Positions 38,672-47,928 of a stretch of DNA of 64,000 nt are shown here, piece by piece. How positions within the stretch are numbered: the stretch's first letter is position 1; each line of letters begins with the position of its first letter. The stretch is from CAWBJO01 sp963789175 (GTDB lineage: Bacteria; Pseudomonadota; Alphaproteobacteria; Rhizobiales; Aestuariivirgaceae), in contig CAWBJO010000005.1 in assembly GCA_963789175.1 (NCBI GenBank), positions 1-64,000 on the forward strand. The letters are read 5' to 3'. The notes beneath the pieces are model-generated. The model saw only the letters and a list, made by a program, of their open reading frames with translations, searched no databases and was not told the origin of the DNA. The position numbers and the translations under genes were made by a program.

Positions 38672-40048
38672 ATGGGCACGACTGTATATATCGGAGGAGG
38701 GGCTGGTTTCGCTGATGAGCGGCCCGATGCAGTGGATGTTCTGGTTCGCACCCTCGAGCGAAAGGCAGGGCCACGCTACGTAATTCTAGAAACTCTTGCC
38801 GAGCGGACACTCGCGCTTGCGCAGCTGGAGCGGCGTCGAGATTCGCAACTTGGATACACACCGCAGCTTAGTGCATTCATTCGGCCCATCCTGCCACGCT
38901 GCAAGCGGGAAGGGATTCGAATCGTATGCAATTCAGGGGCGGCCAATCCGCGTGGAGCAGCCCAGGTTGTTTTGGATTGTGCGCGAGAGCTTTCGATCCG
39001 AGATCTGAAAGTTGTCGTGGTCGAAGGTGACGACCTACTCGGACAAATTCCCGAAAGCACAATCCGATCTTGGAAAGTCATTGAAGGCTTGCCGCTGGGT
39101 CCTGAACCTTTGCTGGCCGCCAATGTCTATCTTGGAGCACGTCCCATTGCGGCGGCTCTCGATTTGGGAGCGGATGTTGTCATCACTGGTCGATGTACGG
39201 ACTCGGCCCTTGTTCTAGGCCCACTCATTCATGAGTTCGATTGGGCTGAGGACGATTGGGATTTGCTCGCAGCCGGCACGCTTGCCGGGCATCTCCTCGA
39301 ATGTAGTGCCCACGTATCAGGGGGCTATTTCGCCGATCCCGGATATAAGGATGTATCTGACCTCGCAAGAGTGGGATTTCCCATCGGGGAGATCGAAGCC
39401 GATGGATCAATGGTTATCACGAAGGCAGATGACACCGGCGGGTTGGTATCATCTGGGACGGTCACTGAACAGCTTCTATACGAAATGCACGATCCCGCTG
39501 CCTATATTGTCCCTGACGTCGTGCTTGATGTAACGGACGTCAAACTCGAAGAGGTAGGTGCCAACCGCATCCGTGTGCTGGGCGCTCGCGGACACCAGCG
39601 TCCGTCGACATTGAAAGCCACCCTCAGTGTGGAGGGCGGATGGCTCGCGGAAGGGGAAATTACCTATGCCGGCCCGAACGCATACGCCCGCGCGGAATTG
39701 GCCGCCAAGGTTCTTGCGGAGCGGCTTCGCATTGTCGGCATTCAAGCGCCGACGCGAATAGACATCATTGGAACTGTAGGCAGCTTCGATGGAGATTCCT
39801 CACCACTGAGACATCGGAGACGTTTTGAACCGGACGGAGAATACAGGGTCCGATTGGCTGGCAATGCACCGGACAAGAGGATGGCTGAACGCATCGCCAA
39901 TGAAGTGATTGGCTTATACAGCACCGGTCCGGCGGGCGGGGGAGGCGTGAGGCGGGGAGTGACGCCTCGTGTGCAAACGCGGTCAGTTTTACTCGATCGC
40001 AATTTGGTCAATCCATCGGTTGAGCTGGTGACGGAGACTCATCAGTGA
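38672..40048 (+). CDS. AtuA-family protein (DUF1446)
   Basis: 458 residues. VYIGGGAGFADERPDAVDVL at the N-terminus, ILETLAERTLALAQLERRRD, GIRIVCNSGAANPRGAAQVV, VITGRCTDSALVLGPLIHEF, and SGGYFADPGYKDVSDLARVG are the AtuA/DUF1446 motifs. The family is named for acyclic terpene utilisation in Pseudomonas, but its reaction is poorly defined and many homologues occur next to acyl-CoA or hydantoinase genes. Here the C-terminal ferredoxin-like domain is a separate gene immediately downstream (GTGA overlap). Confidence 0.88.
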   Translation: MGTTVYIGGGAGFADERPDAVDVLVRTLERKAGPRYVILETLAERTLALAQLERRRDSQLGYTPQLSAFIRPILPRCKREGIRIVCNSGAANPRGAAQVVLDCARELSIRDLKVVVVEGDDLLGQIPESTIRSWKVIEGLPLGPEPLLAANVYLGARPIAAALDLGADVVITGRCTDSALVLGPLIHEFDWAEDDWDLLAAGTLAGHLLECSAHVSGGYFADPGYKDVSDLARVGFPIGEIEADGSMVITKADDTGGLVSSGTVTEQLLYEMHDPAAYIVPDVVLDVTDVKLEEVGANRIRVLGARGHQRPSTLKATLSVEGGWLAEGEITYAGPNAYARAELAAKVLAERLRIVGIQAPTRIDIIGTVGSFDGDSSPLRHRRRFEPDGEYRVRLAGNAPDKRMAERIANEVIGLYSTGPAGGGGVRRGVTPRVQTRSVLLDRNLVNPSVELVTETHQ

Positions 40049-40404
40049 CGTCGAGTGTCAAGGTGCGTTTGCACGAAGTCGCACACAGCCGCACTGGCGA
40101 CAAAGGGAATCGCCTCAACGCAAGTCTCGTGCCGTATGATCCCGCTTTGTATCCCTACCTTGAGCAGCAAGTTACGAACGCACGGGTCGCTGAGCTGTTC
40201 TCTATTCGCGGACCAGTGAATGTAGTCCGTTATGAGCTGCCCAAGCTCTCTGCATTCAATTTCGTCATCGACGACGTGCTTGAAGGGGGGGTCAATGGCA
40301 GCCTCAATCTCGATGGGCATGGGAAAACTCTTTCATTCCTGCTTCTGACGCTAGAGGTGGAAGTTCCATCCAACCTTGTGCCGAAGCGGAGCAGGGGAGG
40401 GTAA
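40045..40404 (+). CDS. AtuA C-terminal (ferredoxin-fold) domain as separate subunit
   Basis: 119 residues from GTG 40045. VRLHEVAHSRTGDKGNRLNA, S-L-V-P-Y-D-P-A-L-Y-P, NVVRYELPKLSAFNFVIDDV and LDGHGKTLSFLLLTLEVEVP match the small domain that ends the long AtuA proteins. Its start overlaps the AtuA stop, so the two chains are made together and probably form one enzyme. Confidence 0.85.
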   Translation: MTSSVKVRLHEVAHSRTGDKGNRLNASLVPYDPALYPYLEQQVTNARVAELFSIRGPVNVVRYELPKLSAFNFVIDDVLEGGVNGSLNLDGHGKTLSFLLLTLEVEVPSNLVPKRSRGG

Positions 40405-40586
40405 GTACAAGGCCGTCCATGATTTGATTGTCGAGTCCGTGACGTCGTGAGGAGCTTCCGGCGGTGCAAGTATCTCTGTGCGTTTGTCCATTGTTCCGGA
40501 CACCTTTGAGCATTCTACACCGCGTCAACAGGGCCTACCCACGCCAATTGATCTTGACAGCTTGGAGGGAGAGTTAGAAAGTTAAT

Positions 40587-40597
40587 TATAATACACG
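40587..40597 (+). promoter_or_regulatory. TATAATACACG element before the ABC importer genes
   Basis: Second occurrence of the 11-mer found at 34771-34781, here 33 bases before ATG 40631, in the 226-base gap after the AtuA genes. A TTGACA lies at 40554-40559, 27 bases upstream, too far for a normal -35. A regulator-binding role (for example for the GntR protein at 45671) is possible. Confidence 0.4.
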
Positions 40598-40630
40598 CAG
40601 TCGAACGCTGCGTTCACAAGGGAGGAAAAG

Positions 40631-41773
40631 ATGAAGTGCGCCGCCGCTTGGCTAGCTAGCTCAGTGATAGCTGCTTTAGGTTTCTTCGCGCCGTTGACTT
40701 CGGCGATAGCACAGGATGCCGAAGTCGTGGCTCAACGAGAATACGTGGGCTCCAAGGAACCCTGGCTTGTGTGGGACAAGGCATCTTGCTCCTACAAGGA
40801 GACGGACCAGCATCCGGAAAAGTATTCTGCGGTGCTGCATAAAGTCGGAAGCGAAGGCCTGAACATCGTCTACGCCACGGCCGACACCACTCTACAAGTG
40901 CAAAAAACCATTAATGGAAGCTTCGAAAAGTACGCCAAGCTTTCCGGCATCAATATGACGATGCTGTCAAACGAGTTCCCGAGCAAGACGAAGCCAATAC
41001 TCATTGCAAAGCAAGCCGCCGCAATGAATCCCCCTGTGGTTATCTCCAATATTTGGATTCCGGAGCTCTACAAGCAGGTGGGCAAGACTTATCTTGATGC
41101 CTGCATCCCCTTTCTCAACATGCATGCATTCCCAATTGAATACAAAGTACCTGGCTGGGAGTCGGGTCACGTGGCATCAGGCCTCGCGCTGGCAGACGGT
41201 GTTATCCAGCTGGTTCGGGAAAAGGGTTGGCCAGTAGAGGAAACCTGGCTGCTGGTTTGTGGCATGCCAATTATTGCGAACGGTCCGGGCACCGACCTCG
41301 ATGTGCTTACCGCTTTCATCGGAAAAGTTGAAGCGGAACTGAAGATCCCCAAGGAACAGCAGAGCGGCATTCTCGATTGTAAAGAACATGAAGCCGAGTC
41401 TCGGGTGGTGGCGACCGATTGGCTGACGGCTCATCCCCAAGCCAAACGCGTCATTGCGATGTTCTGGAATGACTTCGTAGCAGTCGCAATGTCACAAGCA
41501 TTGCAGCAAAAGGGGTACACATCAGAAAATGCGATCGCGGCGGGTGGTCAGGCCAACGACGCACCCCTCGAAGTGATGACGAAACCTGGAGCAATCTTCC
41601 AGGTGAACTTCGATAAAAACTTTCCGACTTGGGGAATCATTGGGCTCTCCATGGCTCAAGACGTCGCCGCTGGTCGGCCCGTTCCATCCTATGCCGATCC
41701 GGGTGTTGTGCCGATCGTTGGCGCTGAAGCTGCCCAAAAGCTCATTGATGAGCGCAAAAAGGGAGTGCAGTGA
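40631..41773 (+). CDS. Ribose-type ABC importer, periplasmic binding protein
   Basis: 380 residues with a signal peptide (SSVIAALGFFAPLTSAIAQD) and the ribosome site GGAGGAAAAG. The body is a type-I periplasmic binding fold (GLNIVYATADTTLQVQKTIN, A-A-M-N-P-P-V-V-I-S-N, KRVIAMFWNDFVAVAMSQAL, NAIAAGGQANDAPLEVMTKP). With the following permease and ATPase genes it makes a complete RbsBCA-like system. Ligand unknown; the flanking catabolic genes argue for a non-sugar or modified ligand. Confidence 0.88.
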   Translation: MKCAAAWLASSVIAALGFFAPLTSAIAQDAEVVAQREYVGSKEPWLVWDKASCSYKETDQHPEKYSAVLHKVGSEGLNIVYATADTTLQVQKTINGSFEKYAKLSGINMTMLSNEFPSKTKPILIAKQAAAMNPPVVISNIWIPELYKQVGKTYLDACIPFLNMHAFPIEYKVPGWESGHVASGLALADGVIQLVREKGWPVEETWLLVCGMPIIANGPGTDLDVLTAFIGKVEAELKIPKEQQSGILDCKEHEAESRVVATDWLTAHPQAKRVIAMFWNDFVAVAMSQALQQKGYTSENAIAAGGQANDAPLEVMTKPGAIFQVNFDKNFPTWGIIGLSMAQDVAAGRPVPSYADPGVVPIVGAEAAQKLIDERKKGVQ

Positions 41774-41808
41774 CGCAATCTCTTAGTCTTCAATCTACCG
41801 CTTCTATC

Positions 41809-41836
41809 GATCGGCTGAGTGGATACTCAGCCGATC
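41809..41836 (+). promoter_or_regulatory. Perfect intercistronic stem-loop
   Basis: GATCGGCTGAGT, loop GGAT, ACTCAGCCGATC: a 12-bp perfect stem with a 4-base loop, between the binding-protein stop (41773) and the permease start (41895). It is followed by only TTT, so it is more likely a partial terminator or a 3' mRNA stabiliser giving more binding protein than permease, as in many ABC operons. Confidence 0.7.
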
Positions 41837-41894
41837 TTTGCAATAGTCTCTCACGGACCCGTTGCCGCGCAAAGGAAGCCGAGAAGAAAGTTCG

Positions 41895-42902
41895 ATGACA
41901 TTGAGATCAACATCCGATTCTCAAAGAGCGACGATGCCTCTCAGGGTACGCCTTCGTCGTGCATTTGTTTCCGGGCGCTTTGATCTTTTCGGACTGTCAG
42001 TGATGCTCGCCGGGCTTTGCGTCCTGTTCACGACACTCTCCCCGTATTTCATGACCGCCGCAAACATAAAGGCCCTCGGCGTCGCTGTTTCTTACAACGC
42101 AATCCTGGCAGCCGCGCAAACTGTAGTGATCATCAGTGGTCTAATTGATCTGTCATTCACGTCAATTCTCGCTCTATGCGGGATTGCAGCGCAGAAGCTG
42201 CTTGTTCTTGGGATGCCCTTTCCAATCGTGCTTCTGGGAGCGCTCGCACTCGGCGCCTGCTGCGGGCTGGTCAATGCCGCGATCTGCGTCGTCGGCGGCG
42301 TCAACCCGCTCATCGCCACCATTGGAACCGGTTTGGCATTGCGAGGCGTAGCCTTCATTTGGCTCGATCTGTATAGCATGCCCTACTTTAGTGACACTGC
42401 ACTCAACTACCTGGGCAATGGCGTGCTGTTTGGATTGCCCGCGCCCATGATCATCAGCGGCGCAGTAATTCTCATAATTTGGATTCTTATGCGTTTCACG
42501 AGGTTCGGGTCACGTGTCTATGCGATGGGCGGTAGTGAGGCTGCAGCGCGCTTAGCCGGCGTTTCAGTAAAGCAGCTCAAGACATTGGTGTTTGTGTTGA
42601 GTGGTGTCGCGGCGGCAATTGGCGGGTTACTACTGACTTCGCTCAATGGCACGGCATTCCCTGACGCAGCACGTGGCGACGAGCTTATCGTAATTGCTGC
42701 CGTCATTCTGGGGGGAACTGCGCTCGTTGGTGGCCGAGGATCGGTCATCGGAACGATGCTTGCTGTTCTAGTTTTAGGTGTGTTGGCAAACGGAATGAAC
42801 TTGTTGGGAATCCAAGCATTTTGGCAGATCTTCTTGAGCGGCGTCATACTCCTTTTGGCTGTCGTTATCGACGAGCAGAGAAACAGGGCTCGAGCTCGCT
42901 GA
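41895..42902 (+). CDS. Ribose-type ABC importer permease
   Basis: 335 residues from ATG 41895, preceded by GAGAAGAAAG (a start at 41862 is less likely). BPD_transp_2 family, about ten hydrophobic segments, with NIKALGVAVSYNAILAAAQT, VVIISGLIDLSFTSILALCG, SRVYAMGGSEAAARLAGVSV (EAA-like loop) and AAVILGGTALVGGRGSVIGT near the end. Inner membrane. Confidence 0.9.
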   Translation: MTLRSTSDSQRATMPLRVRLRRAFVSGRFDLFGLSVMLAGLCVLFTTLSPYFMTAANIKALGVAVSYNAILAAAQTVVIISGLIDLSFTSILALCGIAAQKLLVLGMPFPIVLLGALALGACCGLVNAAICVVGGVNPLIATIGTGLALRGVAFIWLDLYSMPYFSDTALNYLGNGVLFGLPAPMIISGAVILIIWILMRFTRFGSRVYAMGGSEAAARLAGVSVKQLKTLVFVLSGVAAAIGGLLLTSLNGTAFPDAARGDELIVIAAVILGGTALVGGRGSVIGTMLAVLVLGVLANGMNLLGIQAFWQIFLSGVILLLAVVIDEQRNRARAR

Positions 42903-42925
42903 ATATATAGGCAGTGGCAACTTGA

Positions 42926-43726
42926 ATGGAGTCGAATTTGGCAACTGAGGAGCAACACGAACGACCCCCCGTCTTGGTTGCCCGGGCAATCTCGAAGTAC
43001 TACGGACCGATCACGGCCCTCGATCAGGTCAATCTCGAGATCTATCCCGGAGAGATTGTTGCCATCGTCGGTGACAACGGGGCTGGTAAGTCGACTCTGA
43101 TTAAAGTGCTTTCGGGCGCTACTTTGCCGGATTCCGGGGAAGTCTTCCTGGATGGAGCTCCGGTCAAACTAGATACGCCTCAGAAAGCGCGCAACCAGGG
43201 TATCGAAACCGTTTATCAAGATCTCGCGCTGGCCCCAAATCGCGACGTTGTTCAAAATCTCTATTTAGGTCGCGAGTTGTGTTACGGCGGATTGCTTAAA
43301 GCCTTCAAAATTCTCAATTCCCGCGAGATGACCCGCGTTGCGGAGCGTCATTTGAAGGAGCTGGAGGTCGGAGTTCCTCACGTAAGTGGGGTGCCTATCG
43401 GGCAAATGTCAGGCGGACAAAGACAATGCGTCGCCGTCGCGCGATCTGCATTCTGGTCCTCAAAAGTCATGTTCATGGACGAGCCCACTGCAGCCTTGGG
43501 TGTTCGAGAGTCCGAAGCGGTCTTGAGGCTGATCCGTCGAGTGGCAAAGAGTGGAACTGCTGTTGCACTGATAAGCCATGCAATCCCGCATGTCGTTTCT
43601 CTTGCCGATAGGATTGTGGTTCTAAGGCACGGCCGCAATGCCGCGATCCTTCGTGGCAATGTGGCAATCGAGGAGGTCGTAAATCTTATCGTTGGATCGC
43701 GAGATGCAAGTCGACCGGCAAACTAA
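42926..43726 (+). CDS. Ribose-type ABC importer ATPase
   Basis: 266 residues, single ATPase unit (FrcA style rather than double RbsA). Walker A G-D-N-G-A-G-K-S-T, Q-loop V-Y-Q-D-L-A-L, signature M-S-G-G-Q-R-Q, Walker B V-M-F-M-D-E-P-T-A-A-L-G, switch His in A-L-I-S-H. It starts 23 bases after the permease. Drives uptake by the preceding binding protein and permease. Confidence 0.92.
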   Translation: MESNLATEEQHERPPVLVARAISKYYGPITALDQVNLEIYPGEIVAIVGDNGAGKSTLIKVLSGATLPDSGEVFLDGAPVKLDTPQKARNQGIETVYQDLALAPNRDVVQNLYLGRELCYGGLLKAFKILNSREMTRVAERHLKELEVGVPHVSGVPIGQMSGGQRQCVAVARSAFWSSKVMFMDEPTAALGVRESEAVLRLIRRVAKSGTAVALISHAIPHVVSLADRIVVLRHGRNAAILRGNVAIEEVVNLIVGSRDASRPAN

Positions 43727-43758
43727 GAGTTAGAAAGATTCGTGATGTCCGCATCCCC

Positions 43759-45674
43759 ATGAGGGATGGAATTACTCTTGGTGCAAACCTGTATCTTCCG
43801 GAGGCGGAGGGAAAATATCCAGGAATTTTCTCATTCTATCCCTACCTAAAGGATGGCTGGATTGGGATCGATCATGAGCCGCACCATATGCATTTCGCCA
43901 GCCAAGGTTATGCCGTCATGCAAGTTGACTTCCGAGGGACCGGTACCTCGGAAGGACGCAACCCTCATCCCTTCGATCTGCAAGAACGCCAAGACGGATT
44001 TGATATCGTCGAATGGATGGCGCAACAGCAGTGGTGCACGGGCGCGATTGGCATTTGGGGCATTTCCTACGGTGGAATTACATCACTAAGCATTGCCTCT
44101 ACGCAGCCTCCTCACTTGCGCGCAATCATCCAAGTCGATGGCACGTTCGACAACTATGAATGGTTGCTTCGCACGCATGGCTGTCGAGGATTGCTTCTAG
44201 CAGATGTCGACTGGGGAACGAGGATGGCTGCCTGCAACCTCTTACCTCCTCTTTTCGCTGACTCTGGAAGGAAAATGGGTAGGGAAGTGGCGCGAAAGAC
44301 TATCGGGAAGCAGCCCTTGGTTCATGGATTGGCATGGGGAGCCGCCCGCGCCTGACTTCTGGACGAGCCGCTCGATCCCCCTAGAAAAAATCAAGGTACC
44401 GACGTTTTCAATAAGCGGTTGGTATGATGCATACACTGCCCCCGCATTTCGTGTCTTCGAGAAAGTCGATGCGCCGGCTCGCGTTCTAATTGGTCCTTGG
44501 AAACATGTCCTCCCCGACATAGCACCTCGTTGGCAAATGGGGGGGCTTCACGAGATGGTGCGGTGGTGGGATCGATGGCTAAAGGACATCTCAAATGGCG
44601 TCGATAAGGAGCCACCGGTCGCAATTTTCGTTCAAGGACGCAATTCTTGGCGTCTTGAGGCCGAATGGCCCATCGCGCGCACGACACCCAAGAAACTCTA
44701 TCTCTCCTCCAACGGGACTTTGTCATTAGAGCCGCCTCGTCAAATAGAGAGGTATCAATACGAGTACGATTCCCGCGTAGGCCTCGAGGCGACGGGCTAC
44801 AATGGTCATCGCCTCCATCTCGAGATACCTACCGATCAAAGCGCCGACGATCATGCCTCCCTGGTCTTCACCGGACCAAGCTTGGATGAGGATATTGAGA
44901 TCACCGGTGAGCCAACGATGCACGTAGCTCTCACCGTCGACACCGGTGAAATGACCCTTGTGGCAAAGTTATGCATTGTCGATGAGCAAGGGCGATCAAG
45001 AATGATCAGCCGCGGCAATATCAATCCCGCAAGACTCGACGCTCATTCTAAAGTTCATCGCGTGCAAGCGAGCAAAGTGCGTCATGTTTCAATTCCAATG
45101 CACCCTACCTCCACGCTTGTTCAAGCAGGTGAGCGGTTGCGCCTCTGCCTTGCGGGCGCCGACTTTCCCGAATTGTGGCCCACTCCCAACCGGTACACCA
45201 TGACGGTTCACTCTTCTGAAGCGGGAGAGTGCTATCTCGAACTACCTATTGTTCCTTCTTTGTCTCACTCAGTCGAACCGACATTTGAACCGGCTCGCAT
45301 CGATGTTGGATTGCCACAGACCTCAAACTGCCGGCTCTGATGAACAGTTCGATGTCGTTCACCGACGACTCGATTCGCGAAGCGCATCGTTTGAAACGCG
45401 ATTGGCAACGCGGCACCTCCTGGATGACGGTGCTGTACTGAGAGGCTCTCACTGGGGAAGGGTTTCGACCGATGCCGATCGGCCCAGCACTACAAATTTG
45501 CGCACCGAAACGCAGTATGAACTGCAGCGCCCGATTGGTGCCGTATCCGTTCGAGTGCAAAGTCTGATCACGCACTACGAAATCCAGTGTGAGGCCGAGA
45601 TCAAACTTGATGGGGGCAAATTCTGGGAAATGACCTGGCACAAACAATTGAACGATTGGATAGCAGAGAAATGA
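43759..45674 (+). pseudogene. CocE/NonD-type serine hydrolase, two frameshifts
   Basis: N-terminal alpha/beta hydrolase: V-R-I-P-M-R-D-G-I-T-L-G-A-N, nucleophile G-I-W-G-I-S-Y-G-G, then in the next frame (shift near 44265) FSISGWYDAYTAPAFRVFEK with the acid and I-G-P-W-K-H with the base. The C-terminal jelly-roll domain of the family continues past a second shift near 45325 (EQFDVV, GSHWGRVSTDADRPSTTNLR, YELQRPIGAVSVRVQSLITH) to stop 45674. Family enzymes cleave esters or amides such as cocaine or X-Pro peptides. The true start may be upstream: V-R-K-I-R-D precedes ATG 43759 without a start codon. Confidence 0.8.
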
Positions 45675-46472
45675 CCACTCGGCGTTCATCGACTCGACCA
45701 ATTCTCCGCAAGTTCACAAAAGCGGCCAGCGCGGCCGCCGCCAAACGTAGGAGGAAACGTGGCCTGGGACGTCCAAAGGGATCTGGTAGTCAGCGCGTAT
45801 ACGATGCTATTCGCGAACAGATCCTGACGTTGCGCTTGAAGCCGGGAACGATCATCGACGAACTCGCTCTTGTGAATGTCTTCAATCTCTCTCGAACACC
45901 AGTTCGCGAAGCGTTGATCCGCCTTGAAGCTGATGGACTGGTGCAAATTGTTCCGAACCGGGGTGCACGAGTAGCTGCCTTGGACTTCGAAAACATCGGG
46001 CGACTTTTCGAAGCCCTTGATCTCTATGCGCGAGCAATCTGCGTCCTCGCAGCCAAGCGACGCGACCCAGAAGCAGTTTCCGCGGCCCGTACGGCGAGCG
46101 ACGATTTTTCTCGGGCTGCTGCGCAGAAGAATTTTCGAGAAATGGGGGAGGCAAATTGGCGGTTTCCATTTTGAACTTGGCCGAGCGGCGGGCAATTCTT
46201 ACGTCGCCGACGCCCAAACCCGCATAATGAATGAAACAATGCGGCTAGCTTATCTAGTTCACCTCGAGTCGGTAAAGCGCAATGAAAACTACCAAGGATA
46301 TTTTGCTCAGATTGCCGATGAACACGAGGAAATTCTCAAGCACATCGAAAATGGCCGTGCTCATGATGCCGAGAAACTTGCTGGTCAGCATGTAACACTG
46401 TTTCGGGATAATATCGTCCGTTATCTATCCCAAAATGACTTGAGTACGGTGCGTGTTGCAGATGCGGTTTAG
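45671..46472 (+). pseudogene. GntR-family regulator (FCD type), frameshifted
   Basis: ATG 45671 overlaps the hydrolase stop (ATGA). After a Lys/Arg-rich N-terminal extension, the winged HTH reads VYDAIREQILTLRLKPGTII, LVNVFNLSRTPVREALIRLE, DGLVQIVPNRGARVA. The FCD ligand domain follows, with D-x-x-x-H-x-x-x-style metal residues after the shift (FHFELGRAAGNSYVADAQTR). One extra C near 46168 (TTTCCATTT for R-F-H-F) breaks the frame. Position at the end of the operon suggests it regulates unit A. Confidence 0.85.
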
Positions 46473-47023
46473 TTTTGGCCGAGTTGCCCCAGTACTTCGG
46501 CAGAGAACCAGAGTTCGAAAGAGAAGGAGGCGGAAAGACAGTTTTCAGCCTGAGCATCTAAGCGCGCAAAGAAATTAGCAAAAGGAGCCGCCAACCCGCC
46601 GTTGCTTACCTGCGCACATCGAGTGCAGTGTTAGTAAAATCACTCGATCGCGCTAGCTTAAGCAAGGCCGACGCCGATCGCTGCGTTCGCTTGCAATCGA
46701 ATGGCAAGACTTGGTCGCTTGAACTCAGACGGCCGCCCCTACGCTGCCGAGTCTATTCGGTCGATGCTTAACCGCCGCAATGATGGGCAACTCGTTACGT
46801 AATGACTGGAGTCGATGACCTATATGCCTACGCGCAGGGGAGAAGCGATAAATACCGGCGCCCTGTATGAGGCCGAGCACTCGCCAAGCCCTTAGGAGAG
46901 TCGCTGGAGTCGCTTTTGAGGTTTGAGGCAGTTGGGAGGGGTCAGACGAAAGCAGTCACAGGTGAATCCGTGTGAGTAAAGGAAGGGTCGACAGTTGCAG
47001 CGAGTCATAAGGGGAAGCAAACG
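46473..47023. other. Gene-free stretch between the two catabolic units
   Basis: 550 bases between convergent units; I see no coding frame with support, no transposase remnant and no strong terminator hairpin. Confidence 0.4.
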
Positions 47024-47518
47024 TCATTTGTTTGCAGCAATCAATTCCCACGTTTCGCATACCGTTAAATAGTCCTCACGCCACTCAATCCCCCAATTGG
47101 CGCATTGGCGTGTGTAATACTCACGATGAGCATCCTGCCACCACAGCAGACTACTGTCGCCCTCACCCTCGACCGCTGCCCAGGACTCAGACACCTTGTT
47201 AAAAGGTACCTCCATCACTTCGGTGACTTGCACTAAAAAGAGTGGTGAGTTGTCATAGTCCAGGATTACCCAGTAGTCACCAACCGCGCGCCGGGGGATA
47301 TGATTAGTTTCGAAATCAAGGACCAGGTGCGCGGTTCCCCGTTTCTTCCGCTCACTAATCAGCCGGGGTTGATCAGATAAATCGAGAGAGGGTACGCTCG
47401 TATCCAAAGCATCCGGGTCGCCTAAGGTGCAGGCGTGATAACTATCCGTCGCAATGGCGTGTTCATGACGGCACCGCTCCCAGAACGCTTTGACAGCCTC
47501 AGTTTTTTTTCCGATCAT
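47024..47518 (-). CDS. ASCH-domain protein, copy 2
   Basis: 164 residues, paralogous over its whole length to the protein at 47925-48446. Core: RKKRGTAHLVLDFETNHIPR, R-A-V-G-D-Y-W-V-I-L-D, VQVTEVMEVPFNKVSESWAA, V-E-G-E-G-D-S-S-L-L-W-W-Q-D-A-H-R. This is the ASCH fold, related to PUA domains; E. coli YqfB, also ASCH, hydrolyses N4-acetylcytidine. Last gene of the minus-strand operon, after RidA. An amidohydrolase acting on acylated pyrimidines is a reasonable guess but catalytic residues were not verified. Confidence 0.82.
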   Translation of the reverse strand: MIGKKTEAVKAFWERCRHEHAIATDSYHACTLGDPDALDTSVPSLDLSDQPRLISERKKRGTAHLVLDFETNHIPRRAVGDYWVILDYDNSPLFLVQVTEVMEVPFNKVSESWAAVEGEGDSSLLWWQDAHREYYTRQCANWGIEWREDYLTVCETWELIAANK

Positions 47519-47541
47519 ACGTGTTCCGGCCTTCGTGCTGT

Positions 47542-47928
47542 CTAGCGTCGTAGCCGCGCTATGCAGTCAATCTCGACAAGGCAGTTGTACAGCAGGCGCG
47601 TAATAACGGTAGTACGAGCTGGCAATTTTCCAGGCGTAAAGAACGATCGATAAACTGCGTTCATCCCATCGAACAATTCAGGATCTGCCAGATAAACGTT
47701 GGCCCTCACGACATCGTGGAAGTCGAGCCCGAGACCCCGCAAAACATCTTGCAGCATCTCCATCGTGGCGCGCGTTTCGTCGGTAATATCGCCGAGCTTA
47801 ACCTCGCGGTGCTTGGCATCAGGCGCGAACTGACCTGCGCAAAAAGCGTAGTTGCCATCAATCACTGCATGACTGTAGGCATCGCCGGTTTCAGAAATAG
47901 TTGAATTGTGGTATCGAAGGTTGGTCAT
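47542..47928 (-). CDS. RidA-family protein
   Basis: 128 residues, typical length. Y-A-F-C-A-G-Q-F-A-P-D, VLRGLGLDFHDVVRANVYLA, and C-terminal PARTTVITRLLYNCLVEIDCIA-type ending with the conserved Arg (P-A-R-T-T-V) and Glu (V-E-I-D-C-I-A). RidA proteins hydrolyse reactive enamines/imines; RutC, a relative, acts in pyrimidine breakdown. It is sandwiched between two ASCH genes; start overlaps the upstream ASCH stop by four bases. Confidence 0.9.
   Translation of the reverse strand: MTNLRYHNSTISETGDAYSHAVIDGNYAFCAGQFAPDAKHREVKLGDITDETRATMEMLQDVLRGLGLDFHDVVRANVYLADPELFDGMNAVYRSFFTPGKLPARTTVITRLLYNCLVEIDCIARLRR

Noticed and set aside
45686..46195. Minus-strand frame of 169 codons
   Set aside because: Shadow of the GntR gene; the plus strand has a clear winged-HTH protein.
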